This document shows, in pieces, positions 11,840-24,477 of a stretch of DNA of 64,000 nucleotides (position 1 is its first letter; every line of letters begins with the position of its first letter). A program made the position numbers and the translations under genes. The notes below the pieces were generated by a model. The model did no database searches and had not been told where the DNA came from. It worked only from the letters and a program-made list of their open reading frames with translations. Source of the stretch: Paratinospora sagittata (Eukaryota > Streptophyta > Magnoliopsida > Ranunculales > Menispermaceae); contig CM069598.1 of assembly GCA_035771175.1 (NCBI GenBank), forward strand, positions 14,570,438 to 14,634,437, read 5' to 3'.

Positions 11840-12215
11840 TCTTTCGGCGCCGCGCTTTTGTTCTGTCTGCAGGACACGTGTGGGATCGATGACGCAAGCT
11901 GTTTCCCCGGGGGTTTGACGCCGCAACATTGATGGCGGATGATGACGAGACGAAACAGCCACGAGAACTACGCCTTTGTTTTCAATAAAAGCAACTCCCA
12001 ATCTCCACCGGGCCCACTTTCTCTGGCCGTTCCTCTTTCGCCACGTGCTACCCTTGATCCAATTTTCTTTACTTAATAAGCACGTGAAAGGACAGTTGCT
12101 CTTAGATTTGACGAGACACGTGTCGTCTTGTTGACTTTCTGATATCGAACCCGACGACTGTCGGGATCAGAGAAACTACTGCGTTATATATAGTGTTCAC
12201 GGCGACTACGCAACC
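11840..12215. promoter_or_regulatory. Promoter-like island with four CACGTG G-boxes and a TATA box
   Basis: This is a sharp island of normal base composition in very AT-rich DNA. It holds CACGTG cores near 11876 (GACACGTGTGG), 12041 (GCCACGTGCT), 12082 (GCACGTGAAA) and 12118 (GACACGTGTC), a W-box-type GTTGACTTT near 12130, and TATATATA at about 12185-12193. G-boxes of this kind bind bZIP/bHLH factors, and clusters are typical of ABA- or stress-responsive promoters. No coding exon follows on either strand, so it may be the remains of a promoter whose gene was lost, or the promoter of a non-coding RNA. Confidence 0.5.
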
Positions 12216-12834
12216 CTCATCAATATTATTATAATTATTATTACAATAATTAATTTTTTATTATTTTTATATACATTAAAAAATAAAATTAATCTAGTAT
12301 TACTCTTTAGAATTAATATTAGTACAGAAGTAAGTGTTAAATTATTTTTTTGTTTAAAAAAACATATACAATTTTGCTGGATGATCTATTATAACAAAAT
12401 AGAATCTATACGATGGCGTTTAGAGATGCACTTACCTATAGGCTTTCTTATTGATTACATTTACCAACATACCCTTATTTATGTCTATAGCACGACAAAT
12501 AATTTATTTAAGAAAGAAAGAAAAAAAAAAAGAACTATTTTCATCATAACATATACCCAAACCCAAACATACACCAAAGGTTGAATTATTAATCAACATT
12601 TTATATTTTAGGCTATATATGAAGCCACCGCAATTTATTCATATTATGATACATGCATGTTTATGCATCTGTATTTGTTTATCAATGATATTCTGATGCA
12701 GATTAATTAAAACTTGACATGATTAAGTTGGATTATGTATCATATATATCAAGGTGATGCACGTAATTGCGAAAAAAAAAAGAAAAAAAGAAAAAATAGA
12801 GAAAGTGTGTGTAAATTTTCTCAATTAGTCTCCC
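12216..12834. other. AT-rich spacer
   Basis: Apart from a short open frame of no recognisable content (12381-12584) and A-rich runs near 12515 and 12775, nothing is seen here. Confidence 0.5.
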
Positions 12835-14136
12835 TTAATTTATTTAAGGGATTTTTAGAGATTGGGTTTGATGGGTATCTTTATCTAAAGGTCTCATAAT
12901 TTTTAAAATTAGTATTTGGATTCTCAGTCATCTTCAACCAATCAACCTATCACGAGTCAATCAAATTGCAGGTTATCAAATAGTGCATTTGACCATTTTG
13001 CCTTTCTTATTTCAACCATCTTTTAAACTCGGATTAAAGTGATTCAAAAGGCGTTGAAATTGAAAAGTTCTTAACTGACAATCAGTCAACTCAGTCACCG
13101 ATCGATGGGTTTCTCGTGTATCGTTTGTTCACCAGTCACTTAAAGCACCTCAATTTTTAGATCTTTTCTTTGTCTTTTTAACGCATGTTGAATCCCTCAA
13201 ATAGAGTTAAAACGAAAAAGTTATGGTCATTTGAAGTTTGCATATCGATAAGTCACCGATCTGTCAACTCGGTGACCGAGGTCATTTTTCGGTATATCGT
13301 TTGATCGATCGATAAGAAAACTTCAAATGGTCATAATTTTTTCGTTTTAACTCCGATTTGAGTGATTCAAGATGTGTTGGAAAGAAGAAGAAAAGATCTA
13401 CAAATCAATGTGCTCTAAGTAACTTTTCAGTCACTGGTGACTGGATCGGTGGCTGTTAAACGATCAATGTATGTAAAATCATAGGTTTTAAGTCACCGGT
13501 GGCGGTCCCCGGTAATCGAAAAGTCTTTTAAAATACCGATGTTGTAAATCTTTTCTTCTTCTTTCCAACGCATCTTGAATCACTCAAATTGGAGTTAAAA
13601 CGAAAAAAGTAATGACCATTTGAAGTTTTCTTATTGATCGATCGATCAAACGATATACCGAAAAATCACTAGTCGGTCACTAAGTTGACCAAAAAATCAC
13701 CGATTGATCACCGAGTTGACCTATCGGCGACCAATTGATATGAAAACTTTAAATTACCATAACTTTTTTGTTTTAACTTCAATTTGAGTAATTCAACATG
13801 AGTTAAAAAATGAAGCGAAGATCTAAAAATCTAGGTACTTTAAGTGACTTTTTGGTTAACAATGACCAACGATATATAGAAAATTCATTGATCGGTGACC
13901 GAGTTGACCGATCAGTTATCGAGTTGTCCGATCGCCGGTCAAGAACTTTTTAATTTCAAAGCCTTTTAAATCATTTTAATCCGAGTTTAAAATATGGTTA
14001 TAATGAAAAGGGCAACATAGTCAAATACACTCTTGGACAACGTGCCATTTAATTGACTTTTGAAAACTATAGTACGTGTGCACTAGATAAAGATACCCAA
14101 AACTCAATCTCTTAAAATCCCTTTAATTAAATACTA
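12835..14136. mobile_element. 1.3-kb foldback element (long terminal inverted repeats, nested inverted modules)
   Basis: The outer arms pair for roughly 250 bp. The left arm has AAGGGATTTTTAGAGATTGG and GGGTATCTTTATCTA at 12846-12887; the right arm carries the inverted counterparts at about 14092-14130, and pairing resumes at 12985-13085 with 13940-14040. Inside, a module of about 100 bp with an AGATCTTTTCTT part and a TTTTAACTCCGATTTGAGTG part occurs four times in alternating orientation (about 13155-13240, 13320-13430, 13545-13635, 13740-13845). These are separated by palindromic ACCGATCGATC/CTCGGTCACCGA strings. No coding sequence was found. The layout fits a non-autonomous Mutator- or Foldback-type element; a target duplication could not be fixed. 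It ends about 165 bp beyond the MYB stop codon. Confidence 0.7.
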
Positions 14137-14301
14137 AACATATTATCAAGATTTACAAGAACCAAAAAAAAAAAGCAGGATATTACTCTTGATATACATC
14201 AGTACATGATCATAAACATTACATCAAAACAAACATAAAAAGGACTAAAATCTTTGCACTTTTGTTCAAACCCTAGCTACGACCATACCCTTTTTGCTTG
14301 G

Positions 14302-15950
14302 TTACATGAAATTACCATTGACATCCATGACAATTGCTGCAGGAACCTCAAACTTCAACCCGTCGCTGCAGTAGCTATCCTTCTCATCTTCAGTGCTGCT
14401 GCTATTGAAATGTGTTGAAGAATACGAGTTCAATGGATGAGTTGGGCTGGACGAAGGCGTCGATAGAACCGAAGCCAAATTGTAATGCTGATTATTACTG
14501 CTATTAATATGCGACTGAAAATTACTCGACCTCTCAGAAACAAAGTTGCTAATTGATTCACCATGAGCCCCAAAATAACCATAATTTTGAAGATCAGTCA
14601 CGAAATTCTCAGTACTCCCAGCTGCATTACCATCTACCAAACCAGTAAAATTTGATTGAAATTGCTGCACATTTGGCTGCATAAGCTGCGTTGATTCATC
14701 TAGAATTGTAGATGCTGCAGGCGTGCTTGATGTAGTGCAATTTGGTTGAATCTGATCAATTAATGATGGAAACTGTTGATTTTGGATCAACTGGGCTTGT
14801 CCCAGTTGGTTTTCTTGAAGATTTTGCAAGAACAGCTGATCTTGGTTAATATTCTCTCTTTGAGATGAGAGTAGAGTTGTGACTAGCTGAAGAACATCTG
14901 GATTAACCACAGGTACTTGGAGCCCAAGCGAACGCGAAACGTTCAATTGATGATGAGATGAGTTATAGAGAGATGAAGTGAGAATTGAAGAGATGTCTAG
15001 AAGATCATAGCGAGGAGTGTGAGTTACAGGATCGATTCCCATGCGAAGTAGCTTCTTTCTAATGTTGGTGTTCCAGTAGTTCTTGATCTCGTTATCAGTT
15101 CTTCCGGGCAAACGAGCAGCAATAGCAGACCATCTAATTATTAACATAGAAAATTCAAATCAGTGCAAGATAGTGAGTGGAAAATAAATTAATTTACCCA
15201 AAAGTCTTTGATCAAACTAATTAAAGTAGGCGAAGTTGTTGAAAATAAATCGGATGCTTTAGAGAAAAAAGAGAGCATCTACTTAATTAAGTTTATCGCT
15301 ACAAGAAAAACATATGTTACAACTGAACTTTCACGACGTTTTCAATAAAGAAGATTAATTATTTAATATTAAAAAGAGGGATGGAGACTCACTTGTTCCC
15401 TAATACACTGTGTAATTGGATTATGATCTCTTCTTCTTCAAATGAGAATCTGCCTCTCTTGATGTCGGGTCTGAGGTAGTTTGTCCATCGAAGTCTGCAA
15501 CTCTTCCCACACCTTTCAAGCCCTACAACAAAATAAATATATCTTTAAGAGAACTAATTAGAAGGGAAGCGATGAAGGGACTCAGACATCAAACTTGGTC
15601 AATAAATTCGTGTGTTCGAGTCCCTTGGATCATCTAAAGTTACCTTTATTGAACAGTTATAGGATGATCTAAAGGATACGGATGTTTAACTCCCTCTAGC
15701 CACATCATCTTGAATTAATCAAATAGAACTCAACCATGCAAACTTCTTCGCAAACAAACTGATCGTGCAAATCAAACAAACAATCTAATTAATTAATGTA
15801 ATTTATTTAACACTTACCAGCATTCTTGGGAAGTGTCCTCCAATTCCCATGCCCATGTTTATGTATATAATCCAAGAGCTTTTGATCTTCTTCTGGGGTC
15901 CATGGCCCCTTCTTCAGCCCCATTTTCTCACAACAAGGTGTTCTTCCCAT
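14302..15950 (-). CDS. R2R3-MYB transcription factor, MYB102/MYB74/MYB41-like (subgroup 11)
   Basis: There are three exons on the minus strand: 15950-15818 (133 nt), 15522-15393 (130 nt) and 15133-14302. The 133/130-nt pattern and the GT-AG sites match the canonical R2R3-MYB structure. The product is 364 residues. R2 spans about residues 14-61 with tryptophans 17, 37 and 57. R3 spans about 67-112 with Phe70 in place of the first tryptophan, then Trp89 and Trp108. The start MGRTPCCEK is the usual one. After the DNA-binding domain, the [17 protein letters not shown] stretch and the DLLDISSIL motif are hallmarks of the MYB102/74/41/49 clade, nuclear regulators linked to ABA, drought, wounding and cuticle or suberin deposition. 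The C-terminal half is Gln/Asn/Ser-rich, as expected of an activation region. No lesion is seen, so it is probably functional. The exact orthologue cannot be fixed without a tree. Confidence 0.93.
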
Positions 15951-16560
15951 TCTCTAAATTAAACTCTATGGTACTGATGATGATCTCTGTAACAAAATAA
16001 AAGATCTAGCTAGCTTTGAGTTTTAAGGTACTATATAGTAGCAGTAGTAATTGAAAATACTTGGTCAGATCGATTAGAGGGTTAAAAGATGAAGAAATTA
16101 AGAAGAGGTTTGAGACTGATCTCTAGCTGTTTCAAGGAAATTGAAGTGGAAGAAATCGAAGGAGGTTCATAAATATAGTTGAAATAAGTAGGAGAGATAG
16201 ACAGAAGTCAAACGGATTCGTTGCCGGCCATTGTTAATCAGACAAGCTACGTGTCTCCCTTATGGGAAATCTATCTGTTTCAGATTCCCCCAAACTGAAA
16301 ACTCTGCTTAAATTTGCTATATAGCTAGCTATAACATATAGCGGCCGTTTCGCACTCAGAAAAAATAAAAAATTCGTTTTTTAGGCTCGCTTTCTGGATA
16401 CAGACAAGGCTGTCACCAACGCATTAGCGCCACGTACCCTTTTAAATGACGCTTTTTTGAAGATCAGCTTCAGGGACTTCACGACCTTCTGCCTTCTCTG
16501 GCATGGTTCTCAAGGCAAACTTAGTTGGCTACCCCCAACCTGTCTTACGTGGTCAAGCAC
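15951..16560 (-). promoter_or_regulatory. MYB promoter and 5' UTR
   Basis: On the minus strand a TATA-like CTATATTTATG lies at plus positions 16168-16178, about 218 bp before the ATG, leaving room for a 5' UTR of about 190 bp. ACGT-core elements occur near 16251 (ACGTGTC on the plus strand), 16431, 16552 and 16560, and would suit bZIP/ABA control. A purine-rich leader follows the TATA box. The transcription start is inferred, not seen. Confidence 0.5.
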
Positions 16561-19500
16561 GTCATATTATATATATATATATTGTAATATATGTAGTTAG
16601 AGGGATCTAAAATCAAATAGGGTTATAAGGTGTTCACATCAGCGGAATGTATATGAGACCCAAAGAAAGAACCACGGGAACCCAGACCTGAAGAAGGAAA
16701 CATATGAACCCATAAACATAGTACGACTCATTCTTCCCCAACTTACTATAGGGGGCGTCGAGCGGTAGATGCAATATCAGCACTGGCAATGAAAAATTAG
16801 TCAAAGGAAAAGAAGAGCTATTCTGTTCTTTTTTTTTTTTTTTGTTTTGAAAGATCAAAGAGCTATTCAAATTATGTGGTTTTCAATAAATTTATTCACA
16901 TGGACCAGGGAATGATTTGATCTTCGTTTTTTTTTATTAGGGGAACTAAGATTAATAGATATATAGAAAGAAAAAAAATCTTGAGCTTTTAATTCTTAGA
17001 TTCTTTCTTGCTGTATCTGAAGGGAAAGGAGAAAATTAAATGGAGATGTAATTTTTTTGTTTTAATTGACTTGCAATTTATAGGGATATGAAATGGAAAT
17101 AGTGGTAATATTGGATTGCGTGGATCGTTACATGTTCGCTTCATGCAAATTATTTACATGATGCGACAGCCATGGGTTAAAAATGTTGTTTTGATCAGAC
17201 GTGCATATATAAATGCTGGTTTTAGATGTATTCTCATGTATCAATCAAAAATTTGTAAAAACCATATGTAATTTTGTCTAACAATTAATATTCAATTTAT
17301 TTAGGATCAAGAAGCTAATTGCATGAATTCCATAAATTGGTTTGATGTTAATTTGGAATCTAATAGTGATTAGGGTTTAGGGTTTAGAGCCTCACTGATT
17401 ACAGAATAAAATACAAGGTATGGTTGAACGACAAAATCTCGATTTTAAGTTTGAATTCGTATCTACGTCTATATGTCCACTATAAAGAATGACTCGCTAA
17501 TGTTACGTACAGTTTTTGACTCTAAAATAGTATAGTCCTCGTAAAAAGGTTAGCGGACGATATTGAGGTCAAAGACTAAACAATTAAAACAAATTGAGTC
17601 TGTTTATAGTATATATTTTCAATTTCATAAAGTTAATGTGTGGCGTAATTAAGGGGATATTTTCAATTAAAAAGTTTGAAAAACTGAATTACATATAAAT
17701 ATATATATATATATATATATTCTTAATTATTGTGGCATTATGAAACTGTAAGTGTACTTGTCAAAAAAAAGGGTATGAGTAGTCTCTCTCCATCCAATCT
17801 TTTCTTTCAAGAAATGTCAAAGTAAAGCTTCTAGAATTAGGTTTCTTGACCAAGAACCCCACGAAAGAAACAAAAGAAATAAAGTAAGGAAATTATAGAG
17901 ACAGCGAACGAGTGACTAATACATGTGATTTCTGTTATCTTGAAAGAGTTATGCCACTGCACTATGCTTTGATTTGCGTGTTTAATGTAAGCTTTCTTCT
18001 TGTTGCCATTGTATCGGTTTAATTGGGATATTACAAATTAATTACTATTGGCTTTTATTGTTTGAATTAGATTATAGTTTTTTTTTCTTCCCTATTTGAT
18101 AATATAGTTTGGTTAAAATAAGTAATTTTCAATATTATTTGAACAAAGGTGATCATCTATATATATAACGTTTCCAAATTGCTTCTACAATTTTTTTGCC
18201 TTGTTGAAATTGTATATATAAAATAAATCTTTCTTGAGGCCCGTGACCATTTTTGATTTTTTTTTTCCAAAAAAGTCTTTTTTAAACATGTTGTAAAAAT
18301 TGTTTTTTCTTGCAGTTTATACATGAATAATAGGGGCAATTTTGTAAGCTCAAATTTTTTATATTATTGGCAACATGTTTCAGTTTTTAAAAATTGTTAC
18401 ATTAAAAGAAATATTCTATTTGTAGTAGTTATATAACTTTCTTCCACTTCTCTTGGCATCTTCTATTTTTATGTCTACACATAAATTTTTAATTTTATAA
18501 TTTTCAAATTTAAATTTTTATTTATTTTATTAATTTCATTTTAAAGTAAAAAGATATTTTAATTAAAAAATTAAAAAATTAAATTTTAAAAGTCACGTGT
18601 AATGCACGTATCTACATACTAGTGTATAAATATATATACACTATATATATAATACAAATACTTGAAGAAGTTCAACATGTGGCCTTTTTGCCAAACTCTC
18701 AAGACTACCATTTAACTTGTAGTTATGGGATCAAAATTATAAATTTAAGCAGTTAAATAACTTTCACCCCGCCCTCCCTTTCATGTTTTTATAGATAATT
18801 TCTCTATGTACTTTACTTTTCTCAAATTAAAATTTTTTTTTCTAACAAAATTACTTTTTTATATTTTAAAAGTCATGAGAAATGCACGTGCCCCGCGCAC
18901 ACACATATATATAAAAGCTTCGCAAGCTGTAATTGTAATATATATTTTTAATATTAAACAATGAAAAGGTTGAGAGGACTTATACACAAAATACATTCAA
19001 CTATAAATACGTATTGAATCCTTATGTAAGATGTTATCAGATAATCTAAGATGAAACATTTATATAAGTATCTTAAAATAATTAACCCTAAATGCTCTTT
19101 CATAAGCCATAAGAAATGCCAGTCGGTAGGATTTTATAGAAATAAGGGGTTTTTGAGAGAGTTTTACCTTTTTGTTGTATTAATATTTATTTTTTTGTTG
19201 TGAGAGACTTTACCCTTTAGTTGTCGAGTTTTACCTATTTTTATATAAATATTTACACTCATTATTGTATTTGTATTAGTCTTCAGTACGTATGTACTCT
19301 CCTCTTTCGAGGGGAGGAGAGGAAAAACTCTTAATCTTTTCTCATGCACAGGGAATTCCATCTTTGGCTATTTGATTTTATTAAAATGAAATGAAACTTT
19401 GACCCAAAAAGAAAAAACAAAAAAAAAAAAACTATATCAAAGGGGCTAATCAACTGGACAAGAAATAAATCAATTCGTGATGAGGGGAAATATCTGCAAG

Positions 19501-20808
19501 TTAATTGGTTCATGTTGAGGTGAGGACTATACTAGCTACTAGCAAGGGCTTGTGGCTTTTAACCCATTAATAAGTGGGCTCGCAAATCCAAGATAGTGGT
19601 GGTGCCCATAATTAATAACTCCCATGTGTTTGAGGAGCCAAAGGGTCTCAATCGATTTGACAAAATTGAAAGGTGCGTGGCTTAATTAATGGGTCCTTGA
19701 CGAACCAGCTGCACGAACAGCATTTCTGATCTCTAATTGGTTTTCACCTAGACAACCCCTGAAATTCAACATGTGATGGGATCCAACCAGGACTCAAAAT
19801 TTCCATGGATTCACAATTTCCATCCATCTTTTTGATACAACTTGTGGCTGAAGAAGACATTTGGTCAAGATATTATACATATAATAATATAAATTATAAT
19901 TGGGTGTTATTCATTAATTAGATTAAATGTCATGATTAATTCCTCTACCAAATCCTTATCCACACATATGTAGTCCAACTTAGTTACTATCTAGGTGGCA
20001 ACCGAATTCTATTGGTAGTAGGGTTATTGTCCTTATTAATTAATAAACCCCACTTTTGAAGCCAAAAATGTATGATTTTACCCAAAAAAAAAAAAAGTTT
20101 TGATACGAGATCCATACTTATATATCACGTGATGAATTATTTAATTTGTATTGACGTGATGTAATTCTTTTGATTTATACTTATATAAATACTAAAGTGA
20201 CATTAAAAAGCATATATCATAATTAAATATTATTTTAAATCATACACTAACATATGGTTCGAGATAATTTAATGATATATAAAGGTAGTATATATTTTGA
20301 ATATGCATTTTAAATGTCAATATAACATCACGAAAAAAAAATAAAAAAAATTATTGAGTTGTATATGTCTTCTAACGTTTCTCAAGCAAATATGTTTTTA
20401 TGTTTTTTCTTTTTCATATATACTTAAAAATCCTATATATATATCTACTCCATGGGATACATATGAATCTCCTCGTTCTCCCACCTAAGGTTCTATAAGG
20501 TGGCATGTGTCTGGAGTGTGATTCGAGCTCCACAATTATTTCTAGCGCTATGCATCAAAGCATTTTGAATTTTGTATAATTGTATAATTAACTAGTTAGA
20601 TAAAAAAAAAAAAAAACAAATGAAGAAGAAAGACTTAAGTAATATTTGGTAACTTAATTTGTGTCTATACAACACGTCAAAATTTGAAAAAGATACTCTA
20701 CATCGAAACAATTTAGCTATTTTTTTTTAAAGTTCTACTTTAAAAAAAATCTTAGGTGATAAAATCTCTCGCTCTCCCTATATAAATATATATTTGTATA
20801 TTTGCAAG
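16561..20808. other. AT-rich intergenic region, no gene recognised
   Basis: Only low-complexity sequence, short AT microsatellites (16569-16583, 17698-17720) and very short open frames without domain character are present. Two diverged direct copies of a TTTTAAAAGTCA...AATGCACGT segment lie near 18587-18616 and 18862-18892, followed by AT-rich tails, and may be ends of an old transposon. A short (GGTTTAG)-like run at 17372-17388 resembles a telo-box but is too short to be telomeric. Confidence 0.5.
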
Positions 20809-21375
20809 TGTTGGTTCCATTTCTCCGCATATCGAGCTAGATGACACATTGACCAGATTGGCCGCACAAGTGATAACGTCAGCTCGCGGGATAGAATACT
20901 GACCTAGGTACTACCATTGTGCCAACCTACCAACGCGATCAAGCCAAGATGAAACTACCAGCTCGGCGTACCGAGTTGGCAGACTTGAACACTAGACGAC
21001 GGATAAAGATAGTGCGGGATCCATTATGCCAAATCAGAGATTTTATGTGACAATTATGGCAGAGATTTTATGTGACAATTATGACGACATAACAGTCTAG
21101 TCGAAAATCCTAAATACTATAAATATTTTCTAATCCATCATAAATGAGGTAAGCAATTAATTACTTCAGTTATTGTCATTGATACCCAATAGAGCTCGAA
21201 ACTGACTTAGGCATTGGAGACTCTTTGGTCGGTACCACACCGTTACTTTTTACAATAGCCTACTTTTTTTCTTCTTTCTCTTTCAGGTCCGAAGTCCCGA
21301 GCAGGCGAGTTAGTACTTAAACGGTTTCTAGCTCGGCACGTTTCTTCCACTTTATCATCTACTAGTGTATCTACA
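20809..21375 (+). repeat. Probable solo or fragmentary gypsy-type LTR
   Basis: A patch with much higher GC content than its surroundings starts TGTTGGTTCC and ends near TCTACA. Its middle contains a CCCAATAGAGCTCGAAACTG...ACTTAGGCAT...GGTACCACACCG arrangement of the kind found near the end of Tat/Ogre-type gypsy LTRs. A 25-bp segment (AGAGATTTTATGTGACAATT plus a few bases) is repeated at 21036 and 21061. No matching second LTR or target duplication was found, so the boundaries are approximate. Confidence 0.4.
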
Positions 21376-23116
21376 GTAAAAAAATCTTATAATTGAAATG
21401 AATTCATATTAATGTTTCAAATTGTAAAATAATTTATTAAATTAGTTGTTTATAAAAAAATATCTAGAATAAAATTACATCTTTGCTTGCATGTTGATAT
21501 TAATATTCCATTGTAAATAACTACTTCTTGTTATCTGTTTCCACTTGCTTAGGGTAGCTAGTGGTAACTCTATACCACGTCTATTAGACAATTCAATTTT
21601 TCGGAAAGAATTTCTTGGACCAATAAATTTTTAATAGGAGATATAAATCATATTTGGTTGTCAAGCTCCCTGCCATTCAAAAAGAATAATAAAAAAAAAT
21701 ATGTATTTCACTTTCAAGGAACGACCTTTGATTATTTTAATAGTCGTGGGATTAAATTTCCATATTAGTGGATCTATCAACTGATCACCTTAATGTTGAT
21801 TTATGCCATCTCAAAATCAATCACTTCTATTAATTATACTCCAAATACTTTCTAAATTCAAAATATATTTGTAATAATTTTTTAATTTTTTAATATTTTT
21901 TTATTACCAAAATTTTGGTGCCCAACAGTTAGATGTTGAAACGAAAACCTCTCTTAATAAAAATTTTTACATTTACAAAAATTTAAAATCGAGACTTTTT
22001 ACTTAAGCGACCATATCTCTTTTTTAATTTCACTAATATATAAATCATCTTGCTCAAATTTTATCAAGTTTTAATATACATCGTTCATCATTAACGCTCT
22101 TATAATTTTAAGTGCATAATATGTCTTTAGTATTTAAAAGATAAAAGATAGATTGTTTAATTTATTGCTATTGCTTAAGGTAAGTTCAAACTTCTTTCAA
22201 AAAAAAAAGAAAAAAAAAGGTAAGTTCAAACTTGCTATAATTAAAAAATGAGGAGCTTGGTACTCTTATTAGTAGAAGTAATGGAAATATTTAACCAAAA
22301 ATAAAAATAAAGAAGTAATGGAAATAATAAAACTTTGAGTTTTATGTCACGTCATTCTCTTGACTAAGAGTATAATATTTCTTTAAAAGCAGTAATATAT
22401 TGACATGTGGCAAAATGATAAACTGATACTGCATTCGAAAGGGCATGAAGTTGAGTAGTCTGATTGGACAAAGCATAAATTATAATTAAGGAGCAAAATC
22501 CCGAGTTTGAGTCTAAGATTTTTTCCACTAACCTATACAGTTATCAATTTCAGAATAATTTTATTTAATAAAAGGGTTAGCAGTCAATGGGGGACAGCTG
22601 GGGTCATAAATCAGAAAAAAAAAAAAAAAGAAAGGGCGTGAAGTTAATACAGAAACTACAGTCAGTCATCAGAAAAAAAATAGGAGACCACGCGTTACGG
22701 TGTGTCACCTACCTCCAACAGTAAAAACGGCTGGTCAAATATGTATATTGCTTGCATTATTAATCCAAAAATGCTATTCATTGGGACAAATAATTAATTA
22801 TAATAGAATAAGCAGCAATAGCAAGTGCATACTTCTCCCTATATTAAATTATCTTAATGTGACGCAGATATATATATATGTATATCTTCCGAATTCCGAT
22901 TCTGCTGTCACCCCACAAATGACAAGGCGTTTGACTTTAACAAATGCTAATTAATTAATTAAGTAGCAAGAGTTTAATTAATTGTTCATCAACCAATTAA
23001 AACCTTGATTGAATATCTTAATTAATTTCAAGTAAGCTTTTTTCTCAGCTATATATAGCAATAACCACATGTATATACTTTTTCCACTCTAGTGATATAA
23101 GGGTTAAATCAACATA
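21376..23116. other. AT-rich intergenic region
   Basis: No coding segment, RNA gene or clear transposon was recognised. The open frame at 22700-22954 has no domain character. Confidence 0.5.
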
Positions 23117-23641
23117 TTTAAATTAGAAGTGTCATCCGTTCGGTTTGAATAAGTTTAGATCCTAAATCGTAAACTAAATCGATGGATATTAGATTGGTTT
23201 TTAGTAAACCAATATGAGCTAATTATATCCTCTTAAACCAAATCGAACCGAACTGAAACAATCAGTTTGGTTCTATTTGGGTTAATTATTTTTTTATTTT
23301 TTAACCTGTAAAATATATTTTTTAAAATTAAAAGAAATACATATTACAAATAATATAATATAATAATGTAATGTTATAAAAAAAGAAAAAAATCAACATA
23401 TATATTAACATATCATGTTGTATCAATACTCACATAGAAATATTTAACATATATAATATAACAGTTTATCATTAATTTTTAAGATTTTAAACCGTAACCC
23501 AAATCGAATCGATTGGTTTATAAAACTTTTAACTTAAATCGAATTGATTATAACAAAAAAATCAAACTAAATTGAATTAAACGCACCAGTTTCATTCAGT
23601 TTCGCAGTTTGAATCAATCTACTGACATTTCTAATTTAAAT
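23117..23641. mobile_element. Foldback-type MITE, about 525 bp
   Basis: The ends are inverted repeats: ATTTAAATTAGAAGTGTCA on the left and ATTTAAATTAGAAATGTCA reading in from the right. Inside, AACCAAATCGAACCGAACTG (about 23256-23275) and several AAATCGAATCGATTGG-like strings are partly inverted relative to GGTTTTTAGTAAACC and related motifs. No coding capacity is present. The family is uncertain. Confidence 0.55.
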
Positions 23642-24477
23642 TATGAGTGTTATAACTATTATACTTATAGTTTCATCGTGTAGATTCATGTTATATTGAT
23701 CTGGCAAGATCTACTTTAACTAACAGCTGCTTAATGCGATCCTAATCCTTTATCGAACTTGGGATCGACTATTTTTAATTGTATGAAAATATACTAACAC
23801 ACGGCCTTAATAGTAATACAAAAAACACTACCACTTGGTTATGGATTTATTTTGTGGATTATATTAACATTTTTATAGACTTAATTAATTTTTATAGACT
23901 TAATTAATCTGGCAACTATATTTTTAATAATAAACAAGCATATACGTATATTCTATATGTATCTTGATTGAAGTAAATGTGGATATTGTTGGAATAGATT
24001 GGTAATAAATAATATCCTTAACATAATGTAATCAATTTTGATTAGAGATTTTATATATGCAAATAGAATGTTCTATGCATGCACTACTAGCGAAATCTTT
24101 TGTAAATAAAATCTCATTATTTAACATTAATTTTAAAGGAAAATACTAATCTAACTATAAAATTATTTTTTAAGTAGATGACGAATCCTCCATGAATTGA
24201 TATGTTGAAGAGGTACAACAATTTTATTTATCTTTCAATCTGAAATATGATTAATTCTAAGGGATTGAAATACCAAAGTTTGCGTCCAAGAGCTATAGTC
24301 TAATAATAAAGATACTACACTAATTTCTTCCATGCATGTACAATATTATTGCATGTGTCTTAAAGATCTCTCATGCCCTTACATATATAGCTAATTTGGC
24401 TTATTTTGAAGTTCTTCCCAGATAGGGTTATTTCCTTTCAACTTTTAACATTCCCTAATTTAAAATCATGATATAGT
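23642..24477. other. AT-rich intergenic region
   Basis: Nothing was recognised. A short tandem duplication of TTTTTATAGACTTAATTAAT lies near 23870-23908. Confidence 0.45.

Noticed and set aside
17372..17388. Telomere-like TTAGGGTTTAGGGTTTAG run
   Set aside because: It has only about two and a half units. Short telo-box motifs are common in plant DNA and nothing else suggests an interstitial telomere.
20809..21375. GC-rich patch as a gene exon
   Set aside because: There is no open frame of useful length. The phrase order is like the end of a gypsy LTR.
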